Origin: Streptococcus ovis DSM 16829
Lineage (GTDB): Bacteria; Bacillota; Bacilli; Lactobacillales; Streptococcaceae
NCBI RefSeq assembly: GCF_000380125.1
Contig: NZ_KB904563.1
Span: 184,323 to 248,322, forward strand
DNA length: 64,000 nucleotides
Direction of reading: 5' to 3'
The position numbers were made by a program, and so were the translations under genes. The notes under the pieces are model-generated. The model ran no database searches, was not told the origin of the DNA, and was given only the letters and a program-made list of their open reading frames with translations. This document shows, in pieces, positions 36,809 to 44,825 of this stretch (positions are counted from its first letter, which is position 1; each line of letters begins with the position of its first letter).

Positions 36809-36816
36809 TATTCGCA
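36809..36816 (-). promoter_or_regulatory. CIN box (ComX/SigX promoter) of cinA
   Basis: TGCGAATA on the minus strand, 18 bases before the cinA ATG, preceded by an A-rich stretch. It matches the streptococcal SigX -10 type box T(A/G)CGAATA. Confidence 0.85.
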
Positions 36817-36835
36817 GTTTTTCTTTCATTGTAAC

Positions 36836-36862
36836 AAAAAAAGTAGCAAAAGTGCTACTTTT
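36836..36862 (-). terminator. Terminator after the frameshifted lipoprotein gene
   Basis: AAAAGTAGCA-CTTT-TGCTACTTTT followed by TTT on the minus strand; ends the peptide-peptidase-lipoprotein unit before cinA. Confidence 0.88.
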
Positions 36863-36872
36863 AGTCAAGGGA

Positions 36873-37957
36873 TTATTTCTCAAAGACTAGAACACTGGCT
36901 GAATCTATGCCAAATTCTTTCAGAGAATACTCCTTCTTTTTATCTTCATCATAGTTATATTGAACCAATTTATCATTAAACAGGAAATAATAAAGCCCAT
37001 CTTGTTGAGTGAAATAAGCATCTTGCTCAAAACCTTTTCCTTTTCCTAAAGAAACGGTACGTTGACTGTTATCATCTAAATCAATGAAAGTCCACTTAGC
37101 ATCTTCAACATATAGAGTATAGTGATAGACTACGAGTATATGACGTTCTTCATCATAATAGAGATCATGCGGGTATGGAATTTCGACTTGTATCTGTCCT
37201 AATTCTTGAGTGTCAAGGTTATAAGTGACAATATTATATCCTGGACCAAGTTCGCCATCTTCTCTACGTCCTCTGCTAGGTTCTGCAATGTAGAGAGTCT
37301 GCCCAATATTTATCATCTGAAGGAAACCACCACGATTCTCAGAAGTATAATCAATATCCCTTTCTTCCAATAATTCTAAATTTTTATCCAATATCCAGAG
37401 ACGATTGGCATGTGCACTTGTTTCATCGTCAACACTCCCCACCAAAATATAAAGTTTCTCTCCAATAGCCAGTATATCGTTGGTTAACTCTAAAGTCGTG
37501 GTGTTAGGGATTTCTTTTTTGGAGACTTCTTTGAAATTGGAATTGTACTTATGTAAAACAACTCTATCCGTATAAACTTCTGTCCGATACAGGAACTTAC
37601 CATCGTAGGTCATGGCGTAGGCATCCCCATCATCTAATATCTTGATGGAATGATTTGTTTTATCATAGCGGTAGAGGTAGGGAAAGCCTGGTTTGTTGTT
37701 TTCCATCGTTTGTCCATAGACAATATTCCCAACCTCTTCCACATAGTCATTACGTGGATACATCCTATCTGGTACTCTAGCCACCACTGTATGTTTTTTA
37801 ATTTTATCTTTTTCAAAGGAAAAGGATATGGCCTCTGCCTTATTAAAAATGATAAAGTCACCGTCTGCTGTTGATGACGAAGTTTTCTGTTGTTTACAAC
37901 CTGTCATCAAAAATAGACAGAACCCAATACAACATAGACTTATTATTTTTTGTACAT
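36873..37957 (-). pseudogene. Beta-propeller-like lipoprotein with a frameshifted signal peptide
   Basis: From MMTGC (ATG about 37907) the frame is open for 345 residues: acidic, with repeated YxxD/WxxD strands like a propeller. Read further back, the same frame encodes a perfect lipoprotein leader (KIISLCCIGFCLFLMTGC) but has no start codon. An ATG does exist at 37957, 15 bases after the upstream stop, but it is one base out of frame: ATGTAC is followed by A6 (complement 37946-37951), then TAATAA. With A7 it would read MYKKIISLCC... in frame. So either a real frameshift mutation or a slippery, phase-variable tract. Unknown function; surface lipoprotein when in frame. Confidence 0.8.
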
Positions 37958-37972
37958 AGTCGTCTCTCTTTA

Positions 37973-38641
37973 TTAGCGTTTTCGATATACAATCGTCGTG
38001 TTAGGATGATCTCGTAATTCAAATGGGTGAATAGCAGCTCCGTAGTCATTTAGGCTGACGTCTGCTTGATTTCCAGAAGTATCACGATAAGCTGCCCATA
38101 CGAGTTGCGAACAATAAAATTTCTTCCGAGTCCATACATCAAAGAAGTTCCAGTTATAAGGTTTTCCTATTTGTCGTGCAGCCCATTGGGCTGCCTTTTT
38201 GTCTTCCGCAACAGATGTAGTATTAACACCGACTTGCCAGATCTGTCCAGAACGTTTTTCCCAGCTGCCATAAAATACTGCGACTCCCGTTTCCTTATTG
38301 GCTTCAATAGTAGCTTGATAGTAAGGGGCTGCTGCTACAATTCCAGCATGACCATGGTTAATAATCCCTGATACTTTAGCATCGGTAATGCAAATTAGTC
38401 CATCGCGCCAGCTCCAAGTACCCTTACCCGCTTCTGCTACATCTCCAGACACTTTCCAGTCTCCAACGACAGGCTTATCCGCTTCCGCATTCCATGCTGC
38501 TACTTGTTCAGGAGAGAACTGACTCTCTATAGTACCTGCAGTTGCACTTTCTGCCACATAGTCTTCAGCATAAACTGATGAGGTATTAAGAAATCCGATA
38601 CAACTGAAAACTGCTAATAAAATTCCAACTTTCTTTTTCAT
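37973..38641 (-). CDS. Secreted YiiX/NlpC-P60-like (permuted papain-fold) protein
   Basis: 222 residues. Sec signal peptide (KKKVGILLAVFSCIGFLNTSSVYA, cleaved near 25). The mature part has the permuted papain order: His first (INHGHAGIVAAAP), Cys later (KKFYCSQLVWAAY, followed by R), as in the YaeF/YiiX and YycO families. Substrate unknown; a cell-wall peptide or lipid amide is possible. The start MKKKVGIL at 38641 is preferred to the frame start at 38686 because AAAGG precedes it and it starts the signal peptide. Lies 110 bases after the tryptophan-rich peptide gene and 15 bases before the lipoprotein. Confidence 0.8.
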   Translation of the reverse strand: MKKKVGILLAVFSCIGFLNTSSVYAEDYVAESATAGTIESQFSPEQVAAWNAEADKPVVGDWKVSGDVAEAGKGTWSWRDGLICITDAKVSGIINHGHAGIVAAAPYYQATIEANKETGVAVFYGSWEKRSGQIWQVGVNTTSVAEDKKAAQWAARQIGKPYNWNFFDVWTRKKFYCSQLVWAAYRDTSGNQADVSLNDYGAAIHPFELRDHPNTTIVYRKR

Positions 38642-38751
38642 TGTTATGACAACCTTTCTATTTTTTATTTTACTACAAGAAAACAAACCATATTAGATAA
38701 CTAATCCATTGGACTCAGCTCCTTTCTATTTATAAACTCTTATTGATTTTG

Positions 38752-38850
38752 CTATGGCCACAGCCACGTCCACCAGTTCTCTGCTACGGAGCTCGCAAAA
38801 GGGACAATCATCGCTAAAAATAACGTTAATTTCAATAGCCTTTTTTTCAA
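38752..38850 (-). CDS. Tryptophan-rich short peptide, candidate Rgg pheromone precursor (32 aa)
   Basis: Too short for routine ORF calling. TTG start at 38850 with a perfect AGGAGG eight bases upstream, TAG at 38752. 32 residues: KKRLLK basic start, a hydrophobic core (LTLFLAMIVPFASSVA), then ENWWTWLWP at the C terminus. This is the plan of ComS/SHP-type precursors, whose C-terminal end is released and re-imported; WW near the end is typical of ComS-type pheromones (S. mutans XIP is GLDWWSL). It is divergent from an rgg-like gene, 96 bases away, and an inverted repeat lies just upstream of its -35. The peptide-to-function link is inference. Confidence 0.72.
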   Translation of the reverse strand: MKKRLLKLTLFLAMIVPFASSVAENWWTWLWP

Positions 38851-38875
38851 ACTTCCTACCTCCTGCATTTATGCT

Positions 38876-38904
38876 ATAATACTAACATACATATCAGTCA
38901 TTTT
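38876..38904 (-). promoter_or_regulatory. Promoter of the tryptophan-rich peptide gene
   Basis: TATTAT (complement 38876-38881) about 26 bases before the TTG; the -35 region (38899-38904) has no consensus, as expected for an activator-dependent promoter. On the plus strand TATAAT at 38875-38880 can serve the rgg gene, so the two -10 boxes overlap face to face. Confidence 0.55.
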
Positions 38905-38907
38905 TAG

Positions 38908-38932
38908 AAAATGTAATCTTTTGTCACATTTT
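38908..38932. promoter_or_regulatory. Candidate Rgg operator
   Basis: AAAATGT (38908-38914) and its complement ACATTTT (38926-38932), 11 bases apart. Directly upstream of the peptide gene's -35 region, the usual place for an Rgg activator. Confidence 0.5.
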
Positions 38933-38946
38933 AGGGAGGGATTGCT

Positions 38947-39795
38947 ATGAGGTGGGATTTTGGTGCTGTTTATAAGAAGATCAGACTGTCTAAAGGGCTC
39001 TCGCAAAAAGATGTCTGTGGAGATCAACTTTCTCGGACAAGTTTGTCCAAAATTGAGTCTTGCGAACGTGTTCCCAGTGTTGAGAACATGATTTTTCTGC
39101 TCAATCAAATCAACATGAGCTTAGAAGAATTTCGTTAGATTTGCAATTATTATCAACCTAATGAGAAACAACGCATCCTCAATAAGGTTTACACTCATAA
39201 TTCTTCAACAGACATTAAAGGATTAGAAGATATTCAAAAGGATTGTATTACTTACTTGAAAACACATCACGATGTGCCTATTCAACATATCAATGACACT
39301 TTAACAATTGTCATACATCTACGCAAGCATGGGCTTTCTGATCCTAGCACAGACTTTTTAGAAGCCACACAACGTATTTGGGAGTATATTGAATAACAAA
39401 ATGAATGGTATGAAAGCGATATTCGATTACTTGGAACTATTCTCTACCACTACCCTATTGAATACCTACCTAAACTAACACAAAAACTATTTCATAGTTT
39501 AAAAAAATACCAACATTATCGAAATATTAAACCATTAGAAGCTAATTTATTGGCTACTATCGCCAAACTTTACTTGTATTCTGATCAAAAAAGGGACTGT
39601 GAAGATATCAGTGTTCGGCTACTTCGTACATCCAAGAAGATTAAGAACTATGAGACTCTGTCTATTGCGCAGGTCTATATCGGCATCTGTCGTGATGATG
39701 ACGATTTGATTGAAAAGGGGTTGGCTTTATTGGAGTTAACAGGTGAAACGCGATTATTAGAAAGTCTTCGAGAGGAGGCAAAAAACTACCGCTAG
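38947..39795 (+). pseudogene. Rgg family regulator with two in-frame stop codons
   Basis: One continuous frame of 282 codons, the length of a normal Rgg. GGGAGG precedes the ATG. Codons 1-63 give an intact helix-turn-helix (KKIRLSKGLSQKDVCGDQLS, then RTSLSKIESCERVPSVENM). Codon 64 is TAG (39136-39138); the frame goes on with clear Rgg-like helices, is stopped again by TAA at 39394-39396 (after RIWEYIE), and then runs to the natural TAG at 39793-39795. No frameshift is present, only two nonsense changes. As it stands only the DNA-binding domain would be made. Divergent from the tryptophan-rich peptide. Confidence 0.88.
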
Positions 39796-39815
39796 GAAAT
39801 TCTAGCGGTAGTTTT
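39781..39815. terminator. Bidirectional terminator between rgg pseudogene and tag
   Basis: AAAACTACCGCTAG and CTAGCGGTAGTTTT form a 14-bp stem with GAAATT loop; A-run before and T-run after. Confidence 0.9.
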
Positions 39816-39816
39816 C

Positions 39817-40374
39817 TTATCGAAATTCACAGTCCACTTCGTGATCGTTGACTAGGCCTGCTGCTTGAAGGTAGGAATAGACACAGACGGGTCCTGTGAA
39901 CTTAAAACCACGTTTTTTGAGGTCTTTGGCAATCGTCTCGGACAAGTCTGTTTTGGCTGGAGCCTCCCTATAGTTTTCCACATGATTGACAAGGGGTTGG
40001 CCATCCACAAATGACCATATATAAGCTTCAAAAGAACCGTATTTTTCTTGGATGGATAAGAAGGCTTGGGCATTTGCACGAGTTGCGTAGATTTTAAGGC
40101 GATTGCGGACAACCGCTGGATTTTGTAAAATAGCATCCAACTCTTCGTCTGTCATCTGGGCAACTTTTTTGATATCGTAGTTGTGGAAAGCTTCCTTGAA
40201 AGCAGCGCGTTTATTGAGGATCGTTTCCCAAGAGAGACCTGCTTGATAGGTTTCCAGGCAGAGCAACTCAAAAAGGGCGCGCTCATCGCCTCTTAGGGGC
40301 TTTCCCCATTCTTCATCATGGTAAGTTACATATAAAGGGTTATTCATCTTCACCCAGCCACACCGTTTGGTCAT
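39817..40374 (-). CDS. tag: DNA-3-methyladenine glycosylase I
   Basis: Base-excision repair enzyme removing 3-methyladenine. 185 residues. The N-terminal zinc ligands are in KRCGWVK and the conserved YHDEEWGKPL follows; ETYQAGLSWETIL and FKFTGPVCVYSYLQAAGLVNDHE are family blocks, the latter with the C-terminal His/Cys ligands. In the usual place between ruvA and cinA, but an extra locus now separates it from cinA. Confidence 0.95.
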   Translation of the reverse strand: MTKRCGWVKMNNPLYVTYHDEEWGKPLRGDERALFELLCLETYQAGLSWETILNKRAAFKEAFHNYDIKKVAQMTDEELDAILQNPAVVRNRLKIYATRANAQAFLSIQEKYGSFEAYIWSFVDGQPLVNHVENYREAPAKTDLSETIAKDLKKRGFKFTGPVCVYSYLQAAGLVNDHEVDCEFR

Positions 40375-40381
40375 TGTTTTC

Positions 40382-40416
40382 TCCTTTGCTCTTTTAGCAA
40401 ATGTTGTATCTTGTTA
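40382..40416 (-). repeat. Direct repeat arm before tag
   Basis: On the minus strand TAACAAGATACAACATTTGC then TAAAAGAGCAAAGGAG. A near copy of the arm at 40634-40670; the pair flanks the 250-base intergenic element. Confidence 0.7.
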
Positions 40417-40549
40417 GCAGCGTAGACGTCTGAACTTTCTTCGATAGTATCTGTGCAAGTTCTAGTCTTCCTGACGGGGGTGTGTCTACGAAATCAAGGA
40501 TTTCTGACTGACCGCCATTTTGCTGTGTATCGCTTAACGGCTCCGTATC

Positions 40550-40670
40550 TTATATGAATTGAACACGGTCTAAGAGCTGTGCAAAAAGATAGTTTTTCCT
40601 AGAGTCTTACGACTCTTCGTCTAAACTCCTATTTTCGCTTTGCTTTTTTAACGACCTTTGTATCTTGTTA
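40550..40670 (-). repeat. Dispersed intergenic repeat, copy 3 (downstream of ruvA)
   Basis: On the minus strand: ACAAGATACAAAGGTCG, TTAAAAAAGC, GCGAAAATAGGAG, a hairpin AGAGTCGTAAGACTCT, AGGAAAAACTATCTTTTT and CGTGTTCAATTC. Block order is that of the prmA and nrdG copies. Its head contains the ruvA stop codon (40668-40670). Confidence 0.75.
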
Positions 40671-41258
40671 TTTCATAAGCATCTTCAAGCTAGATTTGAT
40701 ATATTGCTCCGTTGTTTCGGTGGTTCCTTCAAAGAAGGCTTTGATTTTCTTGAGTTCGGCTGCTTTGTAGCCGAGAGCTAATAGAGCTTCCATGGCTTCT
40801 TCCAAGGCTGGATTGCCAGTAGGGGCTGACTGAGGAGCTTTGCCATTTTCCACCGCTACATCTACGAACTTCCCTGCCAGATCCAAAATCATTTGCTGGG
40901 CTGTTTTTTTACCAATCTTTGGAAACTTCATCAGATACTTGATGTCACTGTTATCAATAGCGCGAACCAACCCTTCGTTGTCATCCACTGCAACAATAGC
41001 AAGGGCTGTGGTCGGTCCAATCCCTGATACGGAGATGAGATTGAGAAAGACGGCTTTTTCATCTTCATTATGGAAACCATAGAGGAGATGGGCATCTTCT
41101 CGAATCACCTGATGAAGATAGATTTGAATGTCTTGGTTGACTCGGTCAGAGAAACTGTAAGGGTTGGCCACATGAAGGATATAGCCTAGACCCCCAGTCT
41201 CAACAACGATATATTTGGCTGTAATTTTGGTGAGTTTTCCTTTAATATAATCAAACAT
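40668..41258 (-). CDS. ruvA: Holliday junction branch migration protein RuvA
   Basis: 196 residues. Binds four-way junctions with RuvB. N-terminal OB domain ([20 protein letters not shown]), helix-hairpin-helix pair ([15 protein letters not shown] and [16 protein letters not shown]), and C-terminal RuvB-contact domain ([19 protein letters not shown]). The stop codon is part of a dispersed repeat. Confidence 0.96.
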   Translation of the reverse strand: MFDYIKGKLTKITAKYIVVETGGLGYILHVANPYSFSDRVNQDIQIYLHQVIREDAHLLYGFHNEDEKAVFLNLISVSGIGPTTALAIVAVDDNEGLVRAIDNSDIKYLMKFPKIGKKTAQQMILDLAGKFVDVAVENGKAPQSAPTGNPALEEAMEALLALGYKAAELKKIKAFFEGTTETTEQYIKSSLKMLMK

Positions 41259-41270
41259 AATAAACCTTTC

Positions 41271-42497
41271 TTATGAAGTCACTCCGTGCATACGAGCCGA
41301 TTTGACAATGAGGGAAATTCCAAGCCCTGCAAAGAGGACAAAAGCCACTTGTACGCCGACGACTCCAGTAAATTGGCTAAGTGATACCATGCTACCAGCA
41401 AGAATGGCGCCCAGCGGTTGGGCTATTGAAATAAAGCCAGAGTAAGACCCAATCTTGTTTTCATCCATCATCTTAGCACGCAGGACTTGACTAGCTGGGA
41501 CATTAATCATCTCTCCAATCGTGTAGACAACTGCAGATAGGAATATCGGAATCAGACTCTTGAAAGTAAAGGCAGAAAAAATTCCTCCCGCAAAAATCAC
41601 TGACCCCGTCACTAATTGGGGAATGAGTCTCATTTTTTCTGTCAGACGATTGACTGTCGTCATGAGAAAGACAATCATTACAGTATTGATAAAGACGGTT
41701 AGACTGAGTAACTTAGCCCCTGTAATCTCCAGACCAAAAAGCTGAGTTGGTTGATAAATGGTTTTATAGTGGATAGGAATATAATTATCCACCTGTGTCC
41801 AGACGCTGGTAAATAGAACCGTACCTGCTGTATAAACCAGGAAGACCTTGTCCTTGATCACATCGCTGTAGTTTTTGAAAGTTGCAAACAATCCTCGTCC
41901 ATGTTCAAAGACCAAATCATCTGGTCTTGTTTCTTCAAAGCGGAAAAACATAATTACGAAAGTAAATAGAGCAATCCCAGTCATCACAAGAAGCAACTCG
42001 AAAAAGTGGTCATCATAGAAAGCTCCTGCTACACCTGCGCCAATCATCACAGCCACATTCACCAACCAGTAATTAATGGTATACACAAAACGACGATTCT
42101 TTTCATTGGTCAAATCAATCAGCATGGCATCAAAGGCTGGAAAGGAAAAGTTAGACATGACTTCCACGACAAAAATCCCAAAAAATGTCAACAATGGCAT
42201 GATGTGCCCAGGACGATTGGCAAAAATCGTCAGGAAATACCCTATCAGTACTCCAAAATTACCAATATCCGACACTTTCTTCCGACCAATCGAGTCTGAC
42301 AGATGCCCTCCGTAGAGGATTCCCAGAAAACTCACAGCTTGTGTGACAATGACCAAAAGACCCGTAATAAAGGCCCCAAAATACTGGACATAATACATGG
42401 ACATAAAAGGGAAGATGGCACTTCCCAATACAACGGACAAAAACCGCAATCCCTCCCGCCACTGCAACTGCTTAGGCAGATTAAAAAATTCTTTCAC
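41271..42497 (-). CDS. MFS transporter, LmrP-like
   Basis: 408 residues, 12 membrane helices of the major facilitator superfamily. The loop 2-3 signature GGHLSDSIGRKKVSDIG is at about residues 60-76. Its place between mutL and ruvA is that of the lmrP-type multidrug exporter of streptococci, so drug/proton antiport is the best guess; the substrate is not shown by the sequence. Confidence 0.85.
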   Translation of the reverse strand: MKEFFNLPKQLQWREGLRFLSVVLGSAIFPFMSMYYVQYFGAFITGLLVIVTQAVSFLGILYGGHLSDSIGRKKVSDIGNFGVLIGYFLTIFANRPGHIMPLLTFFGIFVVEVMSNFSFPAFDAMLIDLTNEKNRRFVYTINYWLVNVAVMIGAGVAGAFYDDHFFELLLVMTGIALFTFVIMFFRFEETRPDDLVFEHGRGLFATFKNYSDVIKDKVFLVYTAGTVLFTSVWTQVDNYIPIHYKTIYQPTQLFGLEITGAKLLSLTVFINTVMIVFLMTTVNRLTEKMRLIPQLVTGSVIFAGGIFSAFTFKSLIPIFLSAVVYTIGEMINVPASQVLRAKMMDENKIGSYSGFISIAQPLGAILAGSMVSLSQFTGVVGVQVAFVLFAGLGISLIVKSARMHGVTS

Positions 42498-42535
42498 ATA
42501 ATCTCCTTTGGTACGTTCTCTGCAATAAACTTGTT

Positions 42536-44467
42536 CTAATACTTCCCTAATTCTCGCAAGCTCGTATGGTTTTCCTGAATACGGCGGAACATTTTTTCCA
42601 TGTCAGACTTGGTAAAGTTGACAAGGACTGGACGACCATGTGGGCAGTTGTAAGGATTTTTACACTGGGCTAATTGTACCAGTAAATCACGCGCAGAATA
42701 GTCATCCAATGCATGGTTGGCCTTGATACTCCGTTTGCAGGACATCATGATGGCGAGTTCAGCTCGGTATTTTTTAATCGACACTTCGTTGGTCAAGAGC
42801 AGCATGTCGCACATTTCATAGATACCTGATTCAATCTCCTCTTCTTTCATCCAGATAGGGTGCTCCCGTAGGATAAACTGGTTTTCTCCATATTCTTCTA
42901 AGTTGACACCAACTTGACGGAGAGCATCCATTTTCTGCGAAAGTAGCAACGCATCGTTAGCAGGAAATTCAAAGATGTAAGGAATTAATACTTGCTGGGC
43001 CGAAGCATCTACTTCCCCAATTTTTTCTCGATAATATTCGTACTTGACCCGTTCTTGGGCAGCATGTTGGTCGATAATATAAAGGCCACCATTTCCCTGT
43101 GCGAAGAGATAAGTCCCATGCATCTGCCCAAAGTACTCCAGTTCTGGGAAAGTCGAGGTTTCTTCCTGCTCTAGCTTGTCCACCATCTTGGCGATTTCAC
43201 TCTGGGTTAGGTCTGGGTGCTCCTGGTTTTGCTCCGCTACCTCCACACGCTGGGCGAAGCGAACGCTACGAGTCGGAATAGGAGCTTGAACCTGCTGTTC
43301 CTCTATTTCCTCCAGAGGCTTGATCGGCTCAGCTATTGTTTCAGGCTTGACATAAAAATCCTGCTTGACCGTATCATAGTAGAGATTTGTTTCTCTGAGA
43401 GGGAGACTAGTCTGCTCTGCTGTTTGACGAATGCGCGTGCTGGACTTCGCTAGATTTTCTAGGGCATCGGGAATCAACTCCTGCTCACGGAGCGCTGAAG
43501 CAATGGCTTGAGAAATCAAGGTCATCAATTCGCGCTCTTTGGAAATCCGCACCTCTTGCTTGGTCGGATGAACATTGACATCCGCCAAATAAGGATCAAT
43601 CTGAATATCAATCACCGCAATCGGAAATCGCCCCACCATGAGCTTAGATCCATAACCATCTAAAATCGCTCGATTGAGTAGGAAATTCTTGATGTAACGA
43701 CCATTGATGAGAAGGGTAATGTAATTGCGATTGGCACGCGTTAATTCAGGAAGACTGACATAACCAGATACCTGAAAATCCAAATCCTCCGCATTGATTT
43801 CGACCATTTTCTTGGCTGTTGCAATGCCGTACACTCCTGAAATAGCTTGGCGAAGATTGGCAGTTCCCGCTGTCTGCATCAGAGTGCGTTCCTCATTAAT
43901 CAGGGTAAAGGCAATTTCTGGATGGGCTAGACTGAGTCGATTGACCACATCAATGATATGCGAGAGTTCAGCCTGCTGGCTCTTCATATATTTCAGGCGA
44001 GCAGGCGTATTGTAAAATAAATCTTCCACCGTCATCTGTGTTCCCACTGGACGGCTAATAGGCTCTTCACGAACTGTTTCTCCACCATGGGCTTCTAGCA
44101 ACCAACCATGAGCTCCGTCCGCAGTCGCTGTCTGCACTGTCATCCGACTAACAGAAGCAATCGAAGGCAGGGCCTCACCACGGAAACCCAGGGTCCGAAT
44201 CCGAAAAAGATCCGCCTGCGTCTTAATCTTACTAGTGGCATGACGACGGAGGGCTAGAGCTACCTCGTCAGCAGCAATGCCTTCGCCATTGTCAATAATC
44301 TCAATTTTTTTCAGACCAAATTCCTCAATGGAAATGGTAATCTGACTGCTTCCGGCATCAATGGCATTTTCAACTAATTCTTTGACCACACTGGCAGGGC
44401 GTTCAATCACCTCACCTGCCGCAATCTGGTTGGCCAGCACTTCTGGCAATTCAATAATTTGTTGCAT
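42536..44467 (-). CDS. mutL: DNA mismatch repair protein MutL
   Basis: 643 residues. GHKL ATPase: [14 protein letters not shown] (Asn/Asp for Mg), [47 protein letters not shown]-terminal dimerisation and endonuclease domain includes [15 protein letters not shown] (the DQHA(X)2E(X)4E endonuclease motif). Partner of MutS, encoded downstream on the same strand after an insertion of three small genes. Confidence 0.96.
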   Translation of the reverse strand: MQQIIELPEVLANQIAAGEVIERPASVVKELVENAIDAGSSQITISIEEFGLKKIEIIDNGEGIAADEVALALRRHATSKIKTQADLFRIRTLGFRGEALPSIASVSRMTVQTATADGAHGWLLEAHGGETVREEPISRPVGTQMTVEDLFYNTPARLKYMKSQQAELSHIIDVVNRLSLAHPEIAFTLINEERTLMQTAGTANLRQAISGVYGIATAKKMVEINAEDLDFQVSGYVSLPELTRANRNYITLLINGRYIKNFLLNRAILDGYGSKLMVGRFPIAVIDIQIDPYLADVNVHPTKQEVRISKERELMTLISQAIASALREQELIPDALENLAKSSTRIRQTAEQTSLPLRETNLYYDTVKQDFYVKPETIAEPIKPLEEIEEQQVQAPIPTRSVRFAQRVEVAEQNQEHPDLTQSEIAKMVDKLEQEETSTFPELEYFGQMHGTYLFAQGNGGLYIIDQHAAQERVKYEYYREKIGEVDASAQQVLIPYIFEFPANDALLLSQKMDALRQVGVNLEEYGENQFILREHPIWMKEEEIESGIYEMCDMLLLTNEVSIKKYRAELAIMMSCKRSIKANHALDDYSARDLLVQLAQCKNPYNCPHGRPVLVNFTKSDMEKMFRRIQENHTSLRELGKY

Positions 44468-44532
44468 ACATTTCTTTCTAAGTTTGTTTTCTCAGATGGC
44501 GCTTGCGCCTATATTTCCTTCTATTATAACAC

Positions 44533-44559
44533 AAAACAGCAATCCTATTTGGACTGCTG
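44533..44559 (-). terminator. Terminator of the 58-residue membrane protein gene
   Basis: CAGCAGTCC-AAATA-GGATTGCTG followed by TTTTGTGTT on the minus strand; overlaps its stop codon. Confidence 0.8.
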
Positions 44560-44721
44560 GTCTTCCTTCATAACAGCTCGAAGAGCAAACACACATAAGA
44601 GACAAATCAAACATGGAAAGAGGACCTTAGACCAGTCAAATCCTGTTACTATATTATACAGAATAAAAAGGCTATTAAAAACTAGAAAAAAACCATAAAA
44701 TGCTAGCCGTACTATCTTCAT
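44545..44721 (-). CDS. Small membrane protein (58 aa)
   Basis: Too short for routine ORF calling. ATG at 44721, GGAGG seven bases upstream, TAG at 44545. 58 residues with two hydrophobic stretches (about 5-22 and 33-48; the second contains CLICLLCVFAL) and a charged end (MKEDQQSK). A promoter with extended -10 (TGGTATAAT) starts about 25 bases upstream, and a terminator ends it, so it is a single-gene unit between mutL and the LytTR pair. No family recognised. Confidence 0.75.
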   Translation of the reverse strand: MKIVRLAFYGFFLVFNSLFILYNIVTGFDWSKVLFPCLICLLCVFALRAVMKEDQQSK

Positions 44722-44750
44722 CTCCTATCCTCCCTTCAGTTTTTTTGTCC

Positions 44751-44756
44751 ATTATA
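44751..44756 (-). promoter_or_regulatory. Promoter -10 of the 58-residue membrane protein gene
   Basis: TATAAT preceded by TGG (extended -10), about 30 bases before the ATG. Confidence 0.65.
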
Positions 44757-44790
44757 CCAGATTTTTGAGAGAAGGTACGAAACGAACTTA

Positions 44791-44819
44791 AAAAAAGCGA
44801 GACCAGGAAGGACTCGCTG
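44791..44819 (-). terminator. Terminator of the LytTR-DUF3021 pair
   Basis: AGCGAG-(tccttcctggt)-CTCGCT followed by TTTTTT on the minus strand. Confidence 0.75.
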
Positions 44820-44825
44820 ATTATT

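Noticed and set aside
40375-40667. Possible CRISPR array in the ruvA-tag gap
   Set aside because: Only two repeat arms about 250 bases apart, no regular spacers and no cas genes.
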